Part shown: one piece after another, positions 41,174-51,146 of the stretch
Position numbering within the stretch: position 1 is the stretch's first letter
Layout: each line of letters begins with the position of its first letter
From: an uncultured Paracoccaceae bacterium
Lineage (GTDB): Bacteria > Pseudomonadota > Alphaproteobacteria > Rhodobacterales > Rhodobacteraceae
DNA: 64,000 bases
NCBI GenBank assembly: GCA_947500825.1
Contig: CANMTR010000007.1
Coordinates: 93,556 to 157,555 of the forward strand
Reading direction: 5' to 3'
Made by a program: the position numbers and the translations under genes
The notes under the pieces: model-generated
What the model saw: the letters and a program-made list of their open reading frames with translations, nothing else
What the model was told of the DNA's origin: nothing
Databases searched by the model: none

Positions 41174-41422
41174 TCACCTTCCGTGTTTGTCCTTCGGCAC
41201 GAAGATCCGCGCATAGTCCTGCGGGTCCTTCGGCACAGTGTAGTCCCGGGCCTCGCCACCGCCCCCGCCACCGGAAAAGTACTCCGATCGCAGGACGTGG
41301 CGGCCCTGCCCCGGCGCCGCGCCACGGCGCTGGCCACGCTCCGACCGCATCACCACGCCCGTTCGCCAACCCAAGGCGACAAGGATCGCGACGACGATGG
41401 CGGTCGGGACGACCCAACCCAT
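41174..41422 (-). CDS. 82-residue single-helix membrane protein between bolA and grxD
   Basis: One N-terminal membrane helix (MGWVVPTAIVVAILVALGW) precedes a basic loop, a Gly-rich hinge (FSGGGGGGEARD) and a conserved-looking acidic and basic tail (DPQDYARIFVPKDK). It starts one base after the bolA stop and ends 4 bases before grxD, so it is co-transcribed with a BolA/Grx4 pair. No family recognised. Confidence 0.7.
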   Translation of the reverse strand: MGWVVPTAIVVAILVALGWRTGVVMRSERGQRRGAAPGQGRHVLRSEYFSGGGGGGEARDYTVPKDPQDYARIFVPKDKHGR

Positions 41423-41423
41423 G

Positions 41424-41663
41424 TCAGGGCGCGCGCGTGGTCAGGGCAAGGGCGTGCAGGTCGCCGGCGGGTCCGTCCATCTTGCCCTTGAGCGCGGCGA
41501 AGACGGCGCGCTGCTGCTGCACCCTGTTCTTGCCGCGGAAGCTCTCGTCCACGACCTCGGCGGCGTAGTGGTTCCCGTCGCCGGCGAGGTCCGTGATGGT
41601 AATCTGTGCGTCGGGGAACGCCTCCCGGATCAGGGATTCGATCTCGCGCGATTCAATGGCCAT
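41424..41663 (-). CDS. bolA: BolA/IbaG family protein
   Basis: This 79-residue protein has the class II KH-like fold. The invariant histidine region is GNHYAAEVVDESFRGKNRVQQQRAVFAAL, where RVQQQR is the conserved loop. It probably forms a 2Fe-2S heterodimer with the CGFS glutaredoxin two genes away. Confidence 0.93.
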   Translation of the reverse strand: MAIESREIESLIREAFPDAQITITDLAGDGNHYAAEVVDESFRGKNRVQQQRAVFAALKGKMDGPAGDLHALALTTRAP

Positions 41664-41741
41664 GCGGGTTCTCTCCGATCAGGGGCGTTCGAGAGGTAAG
41701 TCGGGAGGCGCGTGGGTGCAAGACGGGTGCCAAACGAGGCC

Positions 41742-43340
41742 TTATCCCGCCCCGGCGCGCAGCCAGCCCACGAGCCGCGCGGTGGAGGCATCCTTGTCCC
41801 CCGCCTCTGCATCGCCGGCGAGGACCGGGTCGAGCGCCTTGGCCAGCTCCTTTCCCAGCTCCACCCCCCACTGGTCGAAGGAGTTAATCCCGAGGATCAC
41901 CCCTTCGACGAAGACCCGGTGCTCGTAGAGCGCCACGATCTGGCCCAGGACACGCGGGGTGAGGCGGGAATAGACCAGGGTGGTGGACGGGCGGTTGCCG
42001 GGAAAGACGCGGTGGCGCGCCTGACGCTCCAGCTCCGCGCCCTCGAACCGGCCGTCCAGACTTTCCTTCGCCTGGGCGAGGTCGCGGCCGCGCAGAAGCG
42101 CCTCGGACTGGGCGAGGCAATTGGCGACCAGCAGGCGATGCTGGTGCGCGAGGTCGGGCTCGTGCCCCCTGCAGCCCACCATGAACTCGCACGGAACGAC
42201 GCGCGTGCCCTGATGGATGAGCTGGTAGAAGGCGTGCTGGCCGTTGGTCCCGGGCTCGCCCCAGACGACCGGGCCGGAATGGACCGAAAGCTCGGAGCCG
42301 TCCATCGCGACGCGCTTGCCGTTGGATTCCATCTCCAGTTGCTGGAGGTAGGCGGGCAACCGCGCCAGGCGCTGCTCGTAAGGCAGGACGGCGCGGGTCG
42401 CGTAGCCGCATCCCTGGTTGTGCCAGATCCCGACGAGGGCAAGCATCACGGGCATGTTGTCCCGCATGGCGGCCTCGCGGAAATGAGCGTCCATCTCGGC
42501 CGCTCCGCGCAGCAGTTCGCGGAAATCGTCGGGCCCCACGGCGATCATCAGCGACAGGCCGATCGGCCCCCACATGGAGTAGCGCCCGCCGACCCAGTCG
42601 GCGAACCCGAAGACCCGCGCGCCGTCGATGCCGAACTCGGCCGTCCTGTCGGAGGCCGTGGAGAGTGCCGCGAACTGCGCGGCCGGGTCGGCGACCTCGC
42701 TCGCCATCCAGGCCCGCGCCGTTTCGGCGTTGGTCATCGTCTCGGTGGTGGTGAAGGTCTTGGACGCGACGATCACCAGGGTGGTCGCCGGGTCGAGGGG
42801 AGCCAGCACGTCGGACACGTGGGCCCCGTCGACGTTGGAGACGAAATGGCAGCGCGGCCCGTCGGCGTGGGGCGAGAGCGCCTGCGCGGCCATGGCCGGC
42901 CCGAGATCGGAGCCGCCGATGCCGATATTGACCACGTCCGTGATCGACCCGCCCTGCCCCGTGAACCGCCCCTCGCGCACGTCGCGGGCAAAGTCTTCCA
43001 TGCGCGATAGCGTCGCGAGGACGTCGGGCATGACGTCCTGGCCCGCGACCGCGACCGGATCGCCGTCGAGGTTGCGCAGGGCCGTGTGCAAGACGGCGCG
43101 CCCCTCCGTCTCGTTGATCGGGCGACCCGCGAACATCGCCTCGCGGCAGGCGGGCAGCTCGGCCTTTTCGGCCATGGAGAGGAGCAGGTCGCGGGTCTCA
43201 GCGTCGATGTTCGTCTTGGAATAGTCGAACAGCATGTCCATCGCCTCGACCGAGAAGTCGCGGGCCCGGTCCGCATCCATGAGGTCGCGTATCGGGCGGT
43301 CCGCCAGCGCCTTGGCCCGATCGCGCAAATGTTGCCACAT
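41742..43340 (-). CDS. pgi: Glucose-6-phosphate isomerase
   Basis: This 532-residue enzyme interconverts glucose-6-phosphate and fructose-6-phosphate. The PGI signatures [13 protein letters not shown] and [21 protein letters not shown] are intact, and [14 protein letters not shown] and [11 protein letters not shown] are family standard. ATG 43340 has GAGGGG about 9 bases upstream; a GTG at 43349 would overlap the pgl stop as GTGA. It is the last gene of the zwf / pgl / pgi set. Confidence 0.95.
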   Translation of the reverse strand: MWQHLRDRAKALADRPIRDLMDADRARDFSVEAMDMLFDYSKTNIDAETRDLLLSMAEKAELPACREAMFAGRPINETEGRAVLHTALRNLDGDPVAVAGQDVMPDVLATLSRMEDFARDVREGRFTGQGGSITDVVNIGIGGSDLGPAMAAQALSPHADGPRCHFVSNVDGAHVSDVLAPLDPATTLVIVASKTFTTTETMTNAETARAWMASEVADPAAQFAALSTASDRTAEFGIDGARVFGFADWVGGRYSMWGPIGLSLMIAVGPDDFRELLRGAAEMDAHFREAAMRDNMPVMLALVGIWHNQGCGYATRAVLPYEQRLARLPAYLQQLEMESNGKRVAMDGSELSVHSGPVVWGEPGTNGQHAFYQLIHQGTRVVPCEFMVGCRGHEPDLAHQHRLLVANCLAQSEALLRGRDLAQAKESLDGRFEGAELERQARHRVFPGNRPSTTLVYSRLTPRVLGQIVALYEHRVFVEGVILGINSFDQWGVELGKELAKALDPVLAGDAEAGDKDASTARLVGWLRAGAG

Positions 43341-43345
43341 GTCGT

Positions 43346-44011
43346 TCACCCCTCGGCCCAGTGGACGGTCGCCTCGTTCAGGACGGAGGCGATGGGCGCC
43401 TCCTCGGGCTTGAGCTTGCGGGCGCGGTCGAGCGCCGCGCGCTTCTCCGCCCCCGTGATGACCACGTGGGTGGACATCGCGCCCCGCAGGACAGGCCCCG
43501 TGAGGGTGATGCGCGGCTCCAGCCCCTCGGGCGCGTCGACCTCCATCACCGGAGGCGCCTTTGGCGCGAGCGCCTCGGCGAGCCGCGACGAGCCGGGAAA
43601 CAGGGAGGCGCAATGCATGTCCGACCCCATCCCGAGAAGAAGGATGGAGAGCGGCAGCTCCGGCGCCAGGCGCGACCCGATATCCTCGATCGAGACGCCG
43701 GGTCCGGGCACGAGTCGGATGAAATGCGCGGCGGCGGCCTTGTCGGTCAGCAGACGCTCGCGCAGAAGTCGCTCGTTCGAGCGTTCATGGTCCGGGGGAA
43801 CCCGCCGCTCATCGGTCAGGAGCACATGGACCCGGTCCCAGCGCAGGTTGGTGCCCGACAGGGTGTCGAAGACCGGCCCGGGGGTGGAGCCACCCGGCAC
43901 CGCGAGCGAGACATGGTCGTGCACCGCCAGGCATTTAGATATCTCGCCGGCGAGCTTGTCGGCGAGTTGCATCATCATCATCTCGGCGTCTGGATATTCG
44001 ATCAGTTCCAT
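43346..44011 (-). CDS. pgl: 6-phosphogluconolactonase
   Basis: This 221-residue DevB-type enzyme hydrolyses 6-phosphogluconolactone, the second step of the oxidative pentose phosphate pathway. The motifs are [33 protein letters not shown] and [18 protein letters not shown]; the usual 'DGHTASLFP' here reads DMHCASLFP. It starts 10 bases inside the end of the upstream unknown gene. Confidence 0.92.
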   Translation of the reverse strand: MELIEYPDAEMMMMQLADKLAGEISKCLAVHDHVSLAVPGGSTPGPVFDTLSGTNLRWDRVHVLLTDERRVPPDHERSNERLLRERLLTDKAAAAHFIRLVPGPGVSIEDIGSRLAPELPLSILLLGMGSDMHCASLFPGSSRLAEALAPKAPPVMEVDAPEGLEPRITLTGPVLRGAMSTHVVITGAEKRAALDRARKLKPEEAPIASVLNEATVHWAEG

Positions 44012-44415
44012 CGCGCATCTCCAAAGGGGACCTCGGGCGCCGCCGCGCCGCGCTCGACCCTGCCGGACGATACGCAGACGCTGGCGTGTGTTCCGAACGC
44101 GGCGTCCTCGGTCCAGGCTCCATCCCGCCTGACGATGCGTATGGTCGGCGTCTCGACGTCCAGGGCAAGGAGGTCCCCGTCGCGGAACGCGATATCGACG
44201 TCGAAGGCTCCCTGGCGGTTCGCATCGGCCAGGATGGCGCCGAGGAGCATTTCGTCTTCCAGACGCGGCAGGGCGATGGAGCCTACCGCATGGCACGATG
44301 CGTACGTATCCCGGACGCCCTCGTCCGTCTGCCGATAGAGCGTCCCGCGGTGTTTCGGCGAGGCAGCGTCCGTGCCGCAGGTACAGAACGTCAGATGCTC
44401 TCCACGATCGCACAT
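44002..44415 (-). CDS. Unknown 137-residue protein between zwf and pgl
   Basis: Starts MCDRGEHLTFCTCGTDAASP, with cysteines at 2, 11 and 13 in a possible metal-binding arrangement, plus later cysteines (SCHAV, SVCVS). The rest looks like a small mixed alpha/beta domain (DEMLLGAILADANRQGAFDVDIAFRDGDLLALDVE). It begins 10 bases after zwf and overlaps the pgl start by 10 bases, so it is a real translated partner of the glucose-6-phosphate route. I do not recognise the family. Confidence 0.65.
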   Translation of the reverse strand: MCDRGEHLTFCTCGTDAASPKHRGTLYRQTDEGVRDTYASCHAVGSIALPRLEDEMLLGAILADANRQGAFDVDIAFRDGDLLALDVETPTIRIVRRDGAWTEDAAFGTHASVCVSSGRVERGAAAPEVPFGDARWN

Positions 44416-44425
44416 GGCTTCCTCC

Positions 44426-45877
<1,452 letters not shown>

Positions 45878-45996
45878 GGATGACGCTCCCTTTCCCGCTC
45901 GCGCCGATGAGTTGCGCGCCCGGGCGCGCCGGTCAAGCCCCGTATGTGGGCGCTAACGCAGGTATGCCCAGCCCGCCGCCTCCGGCCATCTCCCGC

Positions 45997-46581
45997 TCAC
46001 TCCTCGAGTTCGGCGTCCCAGTAGAGGAAGTCTAGCCAGGTCTCGTGCAGGTGGTTGGGCGGGAAGCGACGCCCCATGTTCTTGAGCTCCTCCGCCCCGG
46101 GGCATCGCGGCGGCTTGCTCAGGCTCATCCCCGAATCGCGCAACGAGCGGCACCCCTTTGACAGGTTGCAGCGAGCGCAGGCGGCGACGACGTTTTCCCA
46201 GCTCGTCCGTCCACCCCTGGCGCGAGGCACCACGTGGTCGAAGGTCAAGTCGCCCGTAGATCCGCAATACTGGCAGCGAAATTCGTCCCTCAGAAAGAGA
46301 TTGAAGCGCGTGAAGGCCACGCGCTTCTGGGGTTTCACGAAGTCGCGGAGAACGACGACCGAGGGTATCCTGATGCGGGTGGTGGGGCTGCGCACGAAGG
46401 CGTCGTACTCGGCAACGATCTGGACCCGGTCGAGGAACGCCGCCTTGACCGCCTCCTGCCAGGGCCAGAGGGAGAGGGGATAATACGACAGCGGCCTGTA
46501 ATCCGCGTTCAGGACCAGCGCCGGATGGTGCCTGAGAGAGTTCGGTTCGCGAACGAAGCTCGTCCTGAAGTCGCCACCCAT
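45997..46581 (-). CDS. HNH endonuclease family protein
   Basis: This 194-residue protein has the HNH nuclease fold: CQYCGSTGDLTFDHVVPRARGGRTSWENVVAACARCN, with four cysteines binding zinc and His in FDHV as catalytic residue. The N-terminus holds ALVLNADYRPLSYYPLSLWPWQEAV, shared by chromosomal HNH proteins in Rhodobacterales. ATG 46581 has AGGGAC upstream; ATG 46605 is another in-frame option. The substrate is unknown; not linked to a mobile element here. Confidence 0.88.
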   Translation of the reverse strand: MGGDFRTSFVREPNSLRHHPALVLNADYRPLSYYPLSLWPWQEAVKAAFLDRVQIVAEYDAFVRSPTTRIRIPSVVVLRDFVKPQKRVAFTRFNLFLRDEFRCQYCGSTGDLTFDHVVPRARGGRTSWENVVAACARCNLSKGCRSLRDSGMSLSKPPRCPGAEELKNMGRRFPPNHLHETWLDFLYWDAELEE

Positions 46582-46650
46582 GATCAATCGGTCCCTGCCC
46601 TGCATCCTCGGGGAGAACCAGGGCGGAGGACCCGCCCCGCGCTCGGGGTC

Positions 46651-46678
46651 ACTATATCTGGCGCTTGGCCTACGGCAA
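46651..46678 (-). promoter_or_regulatory. Putative promoter of the HNH nuclease gene
   Basis: On the minus strand TTGCCG (46678-46673) and TATAGT (46656-46651) lie 16 bases apart. The -10 part is within CCAGATATAGTG, similar to the efp promoter. The leader would be about 60 bases. Confidence 0.55.
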
Positions 46679-46745
46679 GACCCAGACGTAGTGGGCCGGC
46701 CGCGAGACAGATCAAACATGTAGCGATGACGTGCATGTGACGGGG

Positions 46746-47399
46746 TCAGCCGCGCGGTGCCACCTCGAGCGCCAGTTCCGGCAGGCCCTCCATGACGGCG
46801 CGGATGCGATCGCCGGGCGAGACGGCCGCGACACCGGACGGCGTGCCCGTCATCAGGATATCCCCCGGCATGAGCGTGTAGTAGCGCGCGAGATGATCCA
46901 GGAGCTCGGGGACGGGGCGAACCATGTCTCGGGTATGACCGTCCTGGCGAAGGGTGTCGTTGACCCACAGGCGGATCGCCCCGACGGGTATCTCCGCCGC
47001 GAGACGCATGGGGGCTAAAATGGCTGCGCCCTCGAAATCCTTGCCGATGTCCCAGGGCTGGCGGCGCGACTTGGCGGTCGCCTGGAGATCGCGCCGTGTC
47101 ATGTCCAGCGACACGCCGGCGGCAACGGGCTTTCCACCCTCCCCGAGGGCGACCGCCAGTTCGACCTCATGGTGGAGGTCCTCCGTCCCCGGAGGATAGG
47201 GCAGATCGGCCCCCCGCGACAGCACCGCGTGGGCAGACTTGAGAAAGAAGAACGGCGCGTCCGTATCGACGGCCGTGCCCATCTCGGCGGCGTGGGCCGC
47301 GTAGTTGCGCCCGACGCAGAAGATCCGGCGGACGGGCAGGTCCCCCTGCCCCTCCACGGGAATGGTAACGGGATCGGGGGCGGGAAAGAGGAGTGTCAT
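46746..47399 (-). CDS. Fumarylacetoacetate hydrolase family protein
   Basis: This 217-residue protein belongs to the FAH superfamily of hydrolases, decarboxylases or pyruvate hydrolases acting on beta-dicarbonyls. Visible motifs are [32 protein letters not shown] with the metal-binding glutamates, and the C-terminal [24 protein letters not shown] is not obvious upstream; the start at 47399 gives the family N-terminus. The exact reaction (for example fumarylpyruvate hydrolase) is unresolved. Divergent from rpmF. Confidence 0.85.
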   Translation of the reverse strand: MTLLFPAPDPVTIPVEGQGDLPVRRIFCVGRNYAAHAAEMGTAVDTDAPFFFLKSAHAVLSRGADLPYPPGTEDLHHEVELAVALGEGGKPVAAGVSLDMTRRDLQATAKSRRQPWDIGKDFEGAAILAPMRLAAEIPVGAIRLWVNDTLRQDGHTRDMVRPVPELLDHLARYYTLMPGDILMTGTPSGVAAVSPGDRIRAVMEGLPELALEVAPRG

Positions 47400-47489
47400 C
47401 ACGGGTCCTTCGCGTCGGGTTCGGGAAACCGGCCGGAGCCGGGCGACGAAGAACCCGGACCGGGATCGGCCATGCGAATGGTTCCGGCC

Positions 47490-47518
47490 TTGAAACCGCA
47501 CGCGCAAGGGGGTATTGC
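47490..47518 (+). promoter_or_regulatory. Putative promoter of rpmF-plsX-fabH
   Basis: TTGAAA at 47490-47495 and TATTGC at 47513-47518, 17 bases apart, face rpmF. The predicted leader contains a strong GC hairpin near 47545-47570 (CGGGGCCCC and GGGGCCCG with an outer GGGG/CCCC). Confidence 0.55.
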
Positions 47519-47596
47519 GCGGCCTCATTCCGCATCGACGGGGGCCCGGGGCCCCACCCACGGGGCCCGCCCCTCAAGACAGACGAAGGACCGATC

Positions 47597-47803
47597 ATGG
47601 CCGTCCCCCAGAATAAGGTCACGAAGTCGCGCCGCAACATGCGCCGCGCGCACGACGCGCTGACCGCCGCGAACCCGAACGAGTGCCAGAACTGCGGCGA
47701 GCTGAAGCGCCCGCATCACGTCTGCGGCGCCTGCGGGCACTATGCCGAGCGTGAGATCGTCGCGCAGACCGACGAGATCGATCTCGACGACGACGCCGCC
47801 TGA
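47597..47803 (+). CDS. rpmF: 50S ribosomal protein L32
   Basis: This 68-residue protein begins [22 protein letters not shown] and has the zinc ribbon CQNCG...CGACG. An AAGGA lies 8 bases before the ATG. The rpmF-plsX-fabH order is conserved in many proteobacteria and ties ribosome and lipid synthesis together. Confidence 0.97.
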   Translation: MAVPQNKVTKSRRNMRRAHDALTAANPNECQNCGELKRPHHVCGACGHYAEREIVAQTDEIDLDDDAA

Positions 47804-47822
47804 GGTCAAGCGAGGCCCGGCG

Positions 47823-48932
47823 ATGGCTGACGCCACCGACAGACTCGAGACGGGGGGCGGCCATCGCGCCGGTCCCATCGTCTTGTCCGTCGACGCGATG
47901 GGAGGCGACCAGGGCCCCGCGGCCGTGATCGCCGGCATGGCCATGTCGGCCAGCAAGAACCCGGAAATCCGCTTCATCCTGCACGGCCCCGAGGCCGAGC
48001 TGTCTCCTATCGTGCGCAAGCGCAAGCTTGATGGCGTCGTGGAAATCCGCGATTGCCCGGATGCCGTAGAGATGACCGACAAGCCGTCGAACGTGCTGCG
48101 CCACGGACAGGCGACGTCGATGTGGTCCTGCATCGAGGCCGTTCGCCAGGGCGATGCCGAGGTGGCGGTGAGTTGCGGCAATACCGGCGCGCTGATGCTG
48201 CTGTCGATCATGCGACTCAAGAAGCTGCCGAACGTCCACCGCCCCGCCATCGCCTGCCTGTGGCCGTCACGCAATCCGAACGGATTCAACGTCATGCTCG
48301 ACGTGGGCGCCGACATCAAGGCAGAGCCTCGCGATCTGTTGCAATACGCGCTGATGGGGTGCTCCTATGCCCGTAACGGGCAGGAGCTGGACCGGCCGCG
48401 GATCGGCCTGCTGAACAACGGCACCGAGGAGCACAAGGGGCGCGCCGAGATGAAGGAGGCGCACGACCTGATCCGCGATGCTGCCGGGCGGGGGGACTTC
48501 GACTTCGTGGGTTATGTCGAGGGCGGCGACATTCCGTCGGACAGGGTGGACGTGATCGTGACGGACGGCTTCACCGGCAATGTCGCGCTCAAGACCGGCG
48601 AAGGGACCGCGGCGCTGATCCGCGACTTCCTGAAGGAGGCGTTCCGCTATTCGGTCCTCTCGAAGGTAGCGGCGGTCCTGGCCCTCACCTCGATGAAGCG
48701 CTTGCAGAAACGCATCGACCCCCGCCGGGTGAACGGCGGCGTGTTCCTGGGCCTGAACGGAACGGTCGTGAAAAGCCACGGCTCGGCCGACGCGACCGGT
48801 GTCTCCGCCGCCATCAAGCTCGCCGTCAAGCTCGCCAAGAGCGACTTCAACGCCCGTCTGGCCGCACGTGTCGCCTCTACGGAGGAGCTCTACGTGGACG
48901 GCCAGCATTCCACCGGGGAGGCCACGGCATGA
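47823..48932 (+). CDS. plsX: Phosphate acyltransferase PlsX
   Basis: This 369-residue enzyme makes acyl-phosphate from acyl-ACP for phospholipid synthesis. LSVDAMGGDQGP is the family N-terminal motif; the later VDVIVTDGFTGNVALKTGEGTA and NGGVFLGLNGTVVKSHGSAD are also typical. It overlaps fabH by 4 bases (ATGA) and follows rpmF by 19. Confidence 0.96.
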   Translation: MADATDRLETGGGHRAGPIVLSVDAMGGDQGPAAVIAGMAMSASKNPEIRFILHGPEAELSPIVRKRKLDGVVEIRDCPDAVEMTDKPSNVLRHGQATSMWSCIEAVRQGDAEVAVSCGNTGALMLLSIMRLKKLPNVHRPAIACLWPSRNPNGFNVMLDVGADIKAEPRDLLQYALMGCSYARNGQELDRPRIGLLNNGTEEHKGRAEMKEAHDLIRDAAGRGDFDFVGYVEGGDIPSDRVDVIVTDGFTGNVALKTGEGTAALIRDFLKEAFRYSVLSKVAAVLALTSMKRLQKRIDPRRVNGGVFLGLNGTVVKSHGSADATGVSAAIKLAVKLAKSDFNARLAARVASTEELYVDGQHSTGEATA

Positions 48933-49903
48933 GCGTGATCCGTGCCCGCGTGGCCGGCATCGGCCATTACCTCCCCGAGCGGATCGTCGAGAACGCCGAG
49001 TTCGAAGAAACGCTGGAGACCACGGACGAGTGGATCCAGAGCCGATCCGGGATCGAGCGTCGCCATTTCGCGGCGCCAGACGAGACGACCTCGGACATGG
49101 CCACGGCTGCCTCGCGCATCGCGCTTTCGGATGCCGGGCTGGCCCCGGGCGACATAGACGCGCTGATCGTGGCGACTTCGACGCCCGACCTGACATTCCC
49201 CTCCGTCGCGACGATGGTACAGGCGAAGCTGGGCATGGAGACGGGCTTCGGCTTCGACGTGCAGGCGGTCTGCGCCGGGTTCGTCTACGCCCTGACGACC
49301 GCGAACGCGATGATCCTGTCGGGACAGGCGCGCCGGATCCTGGTGATCGGGGCCGAGACGTTCAGCAGGATCATGGATTGGTCCGACCGCTCCACCTGCG
49401 TCCTTTTCGGTGACGGCGCCGGCGCCCTGGTCCTGGAAGCCGGGGAAGGTGACGGGGGGACGTCTGACCGAGGCATCCTTTCGGCGGACCTCAATTCCGA
49501 CGGGCGGCATCGGGAGATCCTGTATGTCGACGGGGGTGTTTCGACCCAGACGACAGGCCATCTGCGGATGGAGGGCAAGGAAGTCTTCCGCCACGCTGTT
49601 GAGAAGCTGGCCAGCACGGCGCATCGGGCTCTCGAAAAGGCCGGGCTCGAGAGCGGGGACGTGGACTGGATCGTTCCCCACCAGGCGAACCTGCGGATCA
49701 TCCGCGCCACGGCCGCCAAGATGGGGCTGAGAATGGACCGCGTGGTCGTCACCGTGCAAGATCATGGCAACACCTCCGCCGCCTCGATCCCGCTTGCGCT
49801 ATCGGTGGGCAAGGCGCGCGGCCAGATCCGCGAAGGCGACCTCGTGGTGACCGAGGCGATCGGTGGCGGCCTCGCCTGGGGAGCGGTCGTGTTACGGTGG
49901 TAG
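48929..49903 (+). CDS. fabH: 3-oxoacyl-ACP synthase III
   Basis: This 324-residue thiolase-fold enzyme starts fatty acid synthesis by condensing acetyl-CoA with malonyl-ACP. The catalytic triad is C115 (QAVCAGF), H251 (VPHQANLRI) and N281 (HGNTSAAS). Overlap with plsX shows coupled translation. It is followed by about 100 bases before ihfA. Confidence 0.96.
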   Translation: MSVIRARVAGIGHYLPERIVENAEFEETLETTDEWIQSRSGIERRHFAAPDETTSDMATAASRIALSDAGLAPGDIDALIVATSTPDLTFPSVATMVQAKLGMETGFGFDVQAVCAGFVYALTTANAMILSGQARRILVIGAETFSRIMDWSDRSTCVLFGDGAGALVLEAGEGDGGTSDRGILSADLNSDGRHREILYVDGGVSTQTTGHLRMEGKEVFRHAVEKLASTAHRALEKAGLESGDVDWIVPHQANLRIIRATAAKMGLRMDRVVVTVQDHGNTSAASIPLALSVGKARGQIREGDLVVTEAIGGGLAWGAVVLRW

Positions 49904-49948
49904 GGCCGTTGATCTCACGTCTTGAGTAAATGATCCAAGGCATTGAGA

Positions 49949-49977
49949 TTGACATTTATTTCCCCACACGGCATCTT
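49949..49977 (+). promoter_or_regulatory. Possible promoter of ihfA
   Basis: TTGACA at 49949-49954 is followed after 17 bases by CATCTT. The surrounding AT-rich stretch is unusual for this GC-rich region. The -10 is poor, so support is modest. Confidence 0.4.
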
Positions 49978-50005
49978 TTGCCACACGCATCCGGGGGGAT
50001 CGGCG

Positions 50006-50305
50006 ATGGCAAAAACGCTCACGCGCATGGATCTGAGCGAGTCCGTACATCGCGAAGTCGGACTGAGCCGCAATGAATCGGCGCAACTCGTCGAATCCGT
50101 CCTGCAATATATGTCCGATGCCATGGCAGAGGGCGAGAGCGTGAAGATCTCGTCCTTCGGGACGTTCACCGTGCGATCCAAGGCGGCGCGGGTGGGCCGG
50201 AACCCGAAAACCGGTGAGGAAGTGCCCATTCACCCCCGGCGCGTCCTGAGCTTCCGCCCCTCTCACCTGATGCGGGATCGCGTGGCCGACGGAAACAAGG
50301 ACTGA
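50006..50305 (+). CDS. ihfA: Integration host factor subunit alpha
   Basis: This 99-residue HU/IHF protein bends DNA. It contains [29 protein letters not shown], the DNA-inserting arm with the conserved Pro. The start [14 protein letters not shown] is typical for IHF-alpha. The MerR gene follows after one base. Confidence 0.95.
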   Translation: MAKTLTRMDLSESVHREVGLSRNESAQLVESVLQYMSDAMAEGESVKISSFGTFTVRSKAARVGRNPKTGEEVPIHPRRVLSFRPSHLMRDRVADGNKD

Positions 50306-50306
50306 C

Positions 50307-50999
50307 ATGGCCAAGTCGCCGGACGCGTTCCGCACGATTCGCGAAGTGGCCGAGTGGCTGGATACTCCGGCACACGTCCTTCGGTTCTGGGAATCGCGGT
50401 TCACCCAGGTGAAGCCGGTAAAGCGAGCCGGGGGCCGCAGGTACTATCGCCCCTCCGACATGGAATTGCTGGGAGGGATCAAGCAGCTCCTGCACGAGGA
50501 CGGACTGACCATCCGCGGCGTCCAGAAGCTTTTGCGGGAGCAAGGTGTGCGGCACGTTGCCGACAAGTCCCAACCGTTGGATCTTGTGGTCGAACCGTGC
50601 GCGATGGCCGGAGCCTCGCAACGGCCCCACACCGAAACCCAAAAGTCGGACAGGGCATCCGCTCGGGTGGTCGGCGGACCTGACTTGCCAGGTATTTCCC
50701 CCTCGGTCGGCGTGGGTCGTATCGCGGACGACGGATCTGGCGAGCCAGTGACCCCGGACATCCAAGATGTGGAGGCCATGATCGTCGCTGCCGACACCCG
50801 TCCCCTTGATCGGCGCGGGGCCGACCGGACAGCTTCCCCGACCGAGGCTCCGCCAAGGGCACGGACTACCTCGGCGGCTCGCGTGCCCTACCTCGCCGCG
50901 CTGCGTGACCGCAGGGCGGCGGGAGCCATGGACGGAGATAAGGACGATGCCCTCGCCATGGCGCGGGCGCTTCTCGACCGCATGGACGAGCGCGACTGA
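50307..50999 (+). CDS. MerR-family transcriptional regulator
   Basis: This 230-residue regulator has an N-terminal MerR winged helix ([51 protein letters not shown]). A long low-complexity middle and a short helical end carry no obvious metal-binding cysteines. It begins one base after the ihfA stop, a common alphaproteobacterial arrangement. The effector is unknown. Confidence 0.9.
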   Translation: MAKSPDAFRTIREVAEWLDTPAHVLRFWESRFTQVKPVKRAGGRRYYRPSDMELLGGIKQLLHEDGLTIRGVQKLLREQGVRHVADKSQPLDLVVEPCAMAGASQRPHTETQKSDRASARVVGGPDLPGISPSVGVGRIADDGSGEPVTPDIQDVEAMIVAADTRPLDRRGADRTASPTEAPPRARTTSAARVPYLAALRDRRAAGAMDGDKDDALAMARALLDRMDERD

Positions 51000-51027
51000 A
51001 ATGAAGGGTAAATCCACGATTGCCCCC

Positions 51028-51055
51028 TTGCCCTCGCCGCGTGGTGAGGTAGAAG
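51028..51055 (+). promoter_or_regulatory. Possible promoter of tRNA-Pro
   Basis: TTGCCC at 51028-51033 and TAGAAG at 51050-51055, 16 bases apart, end about 10 bases before the tRNA. Confidence 0.4.
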
Positions 51056-51065
51056 GCGCGTCAGT

Positions 51066-51142
51066 CGGGCTATGGCGCAGCCTGGTAGCGCGTCCGTCTG
51101 GGGGACGGAAGGTCGCAGGTTCGAGTCCTGCTAGCCCGACCA
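51066..51142 (+). tRNA. tRNA-Pro (anticodon GGG)
   Basis: The 77-base sequence folds as a cloverleaf. The acceptor is CGGGCTA with TAGCCCG, the D arm contains GGCGCAGCCTGGTAGCGC, the anticodon stem is TCCGT/ACGGA with loop CTGGGGG (anticodon GGG), and the T arm is GCAGG-TTCGAGT-CCTGC. CCA is encoded. It reads CCC and CCU. The dCTP deaminase gene starts only 4 bases later. Confidence 0.95.
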
Positions 51143-51146
51143 TCAT

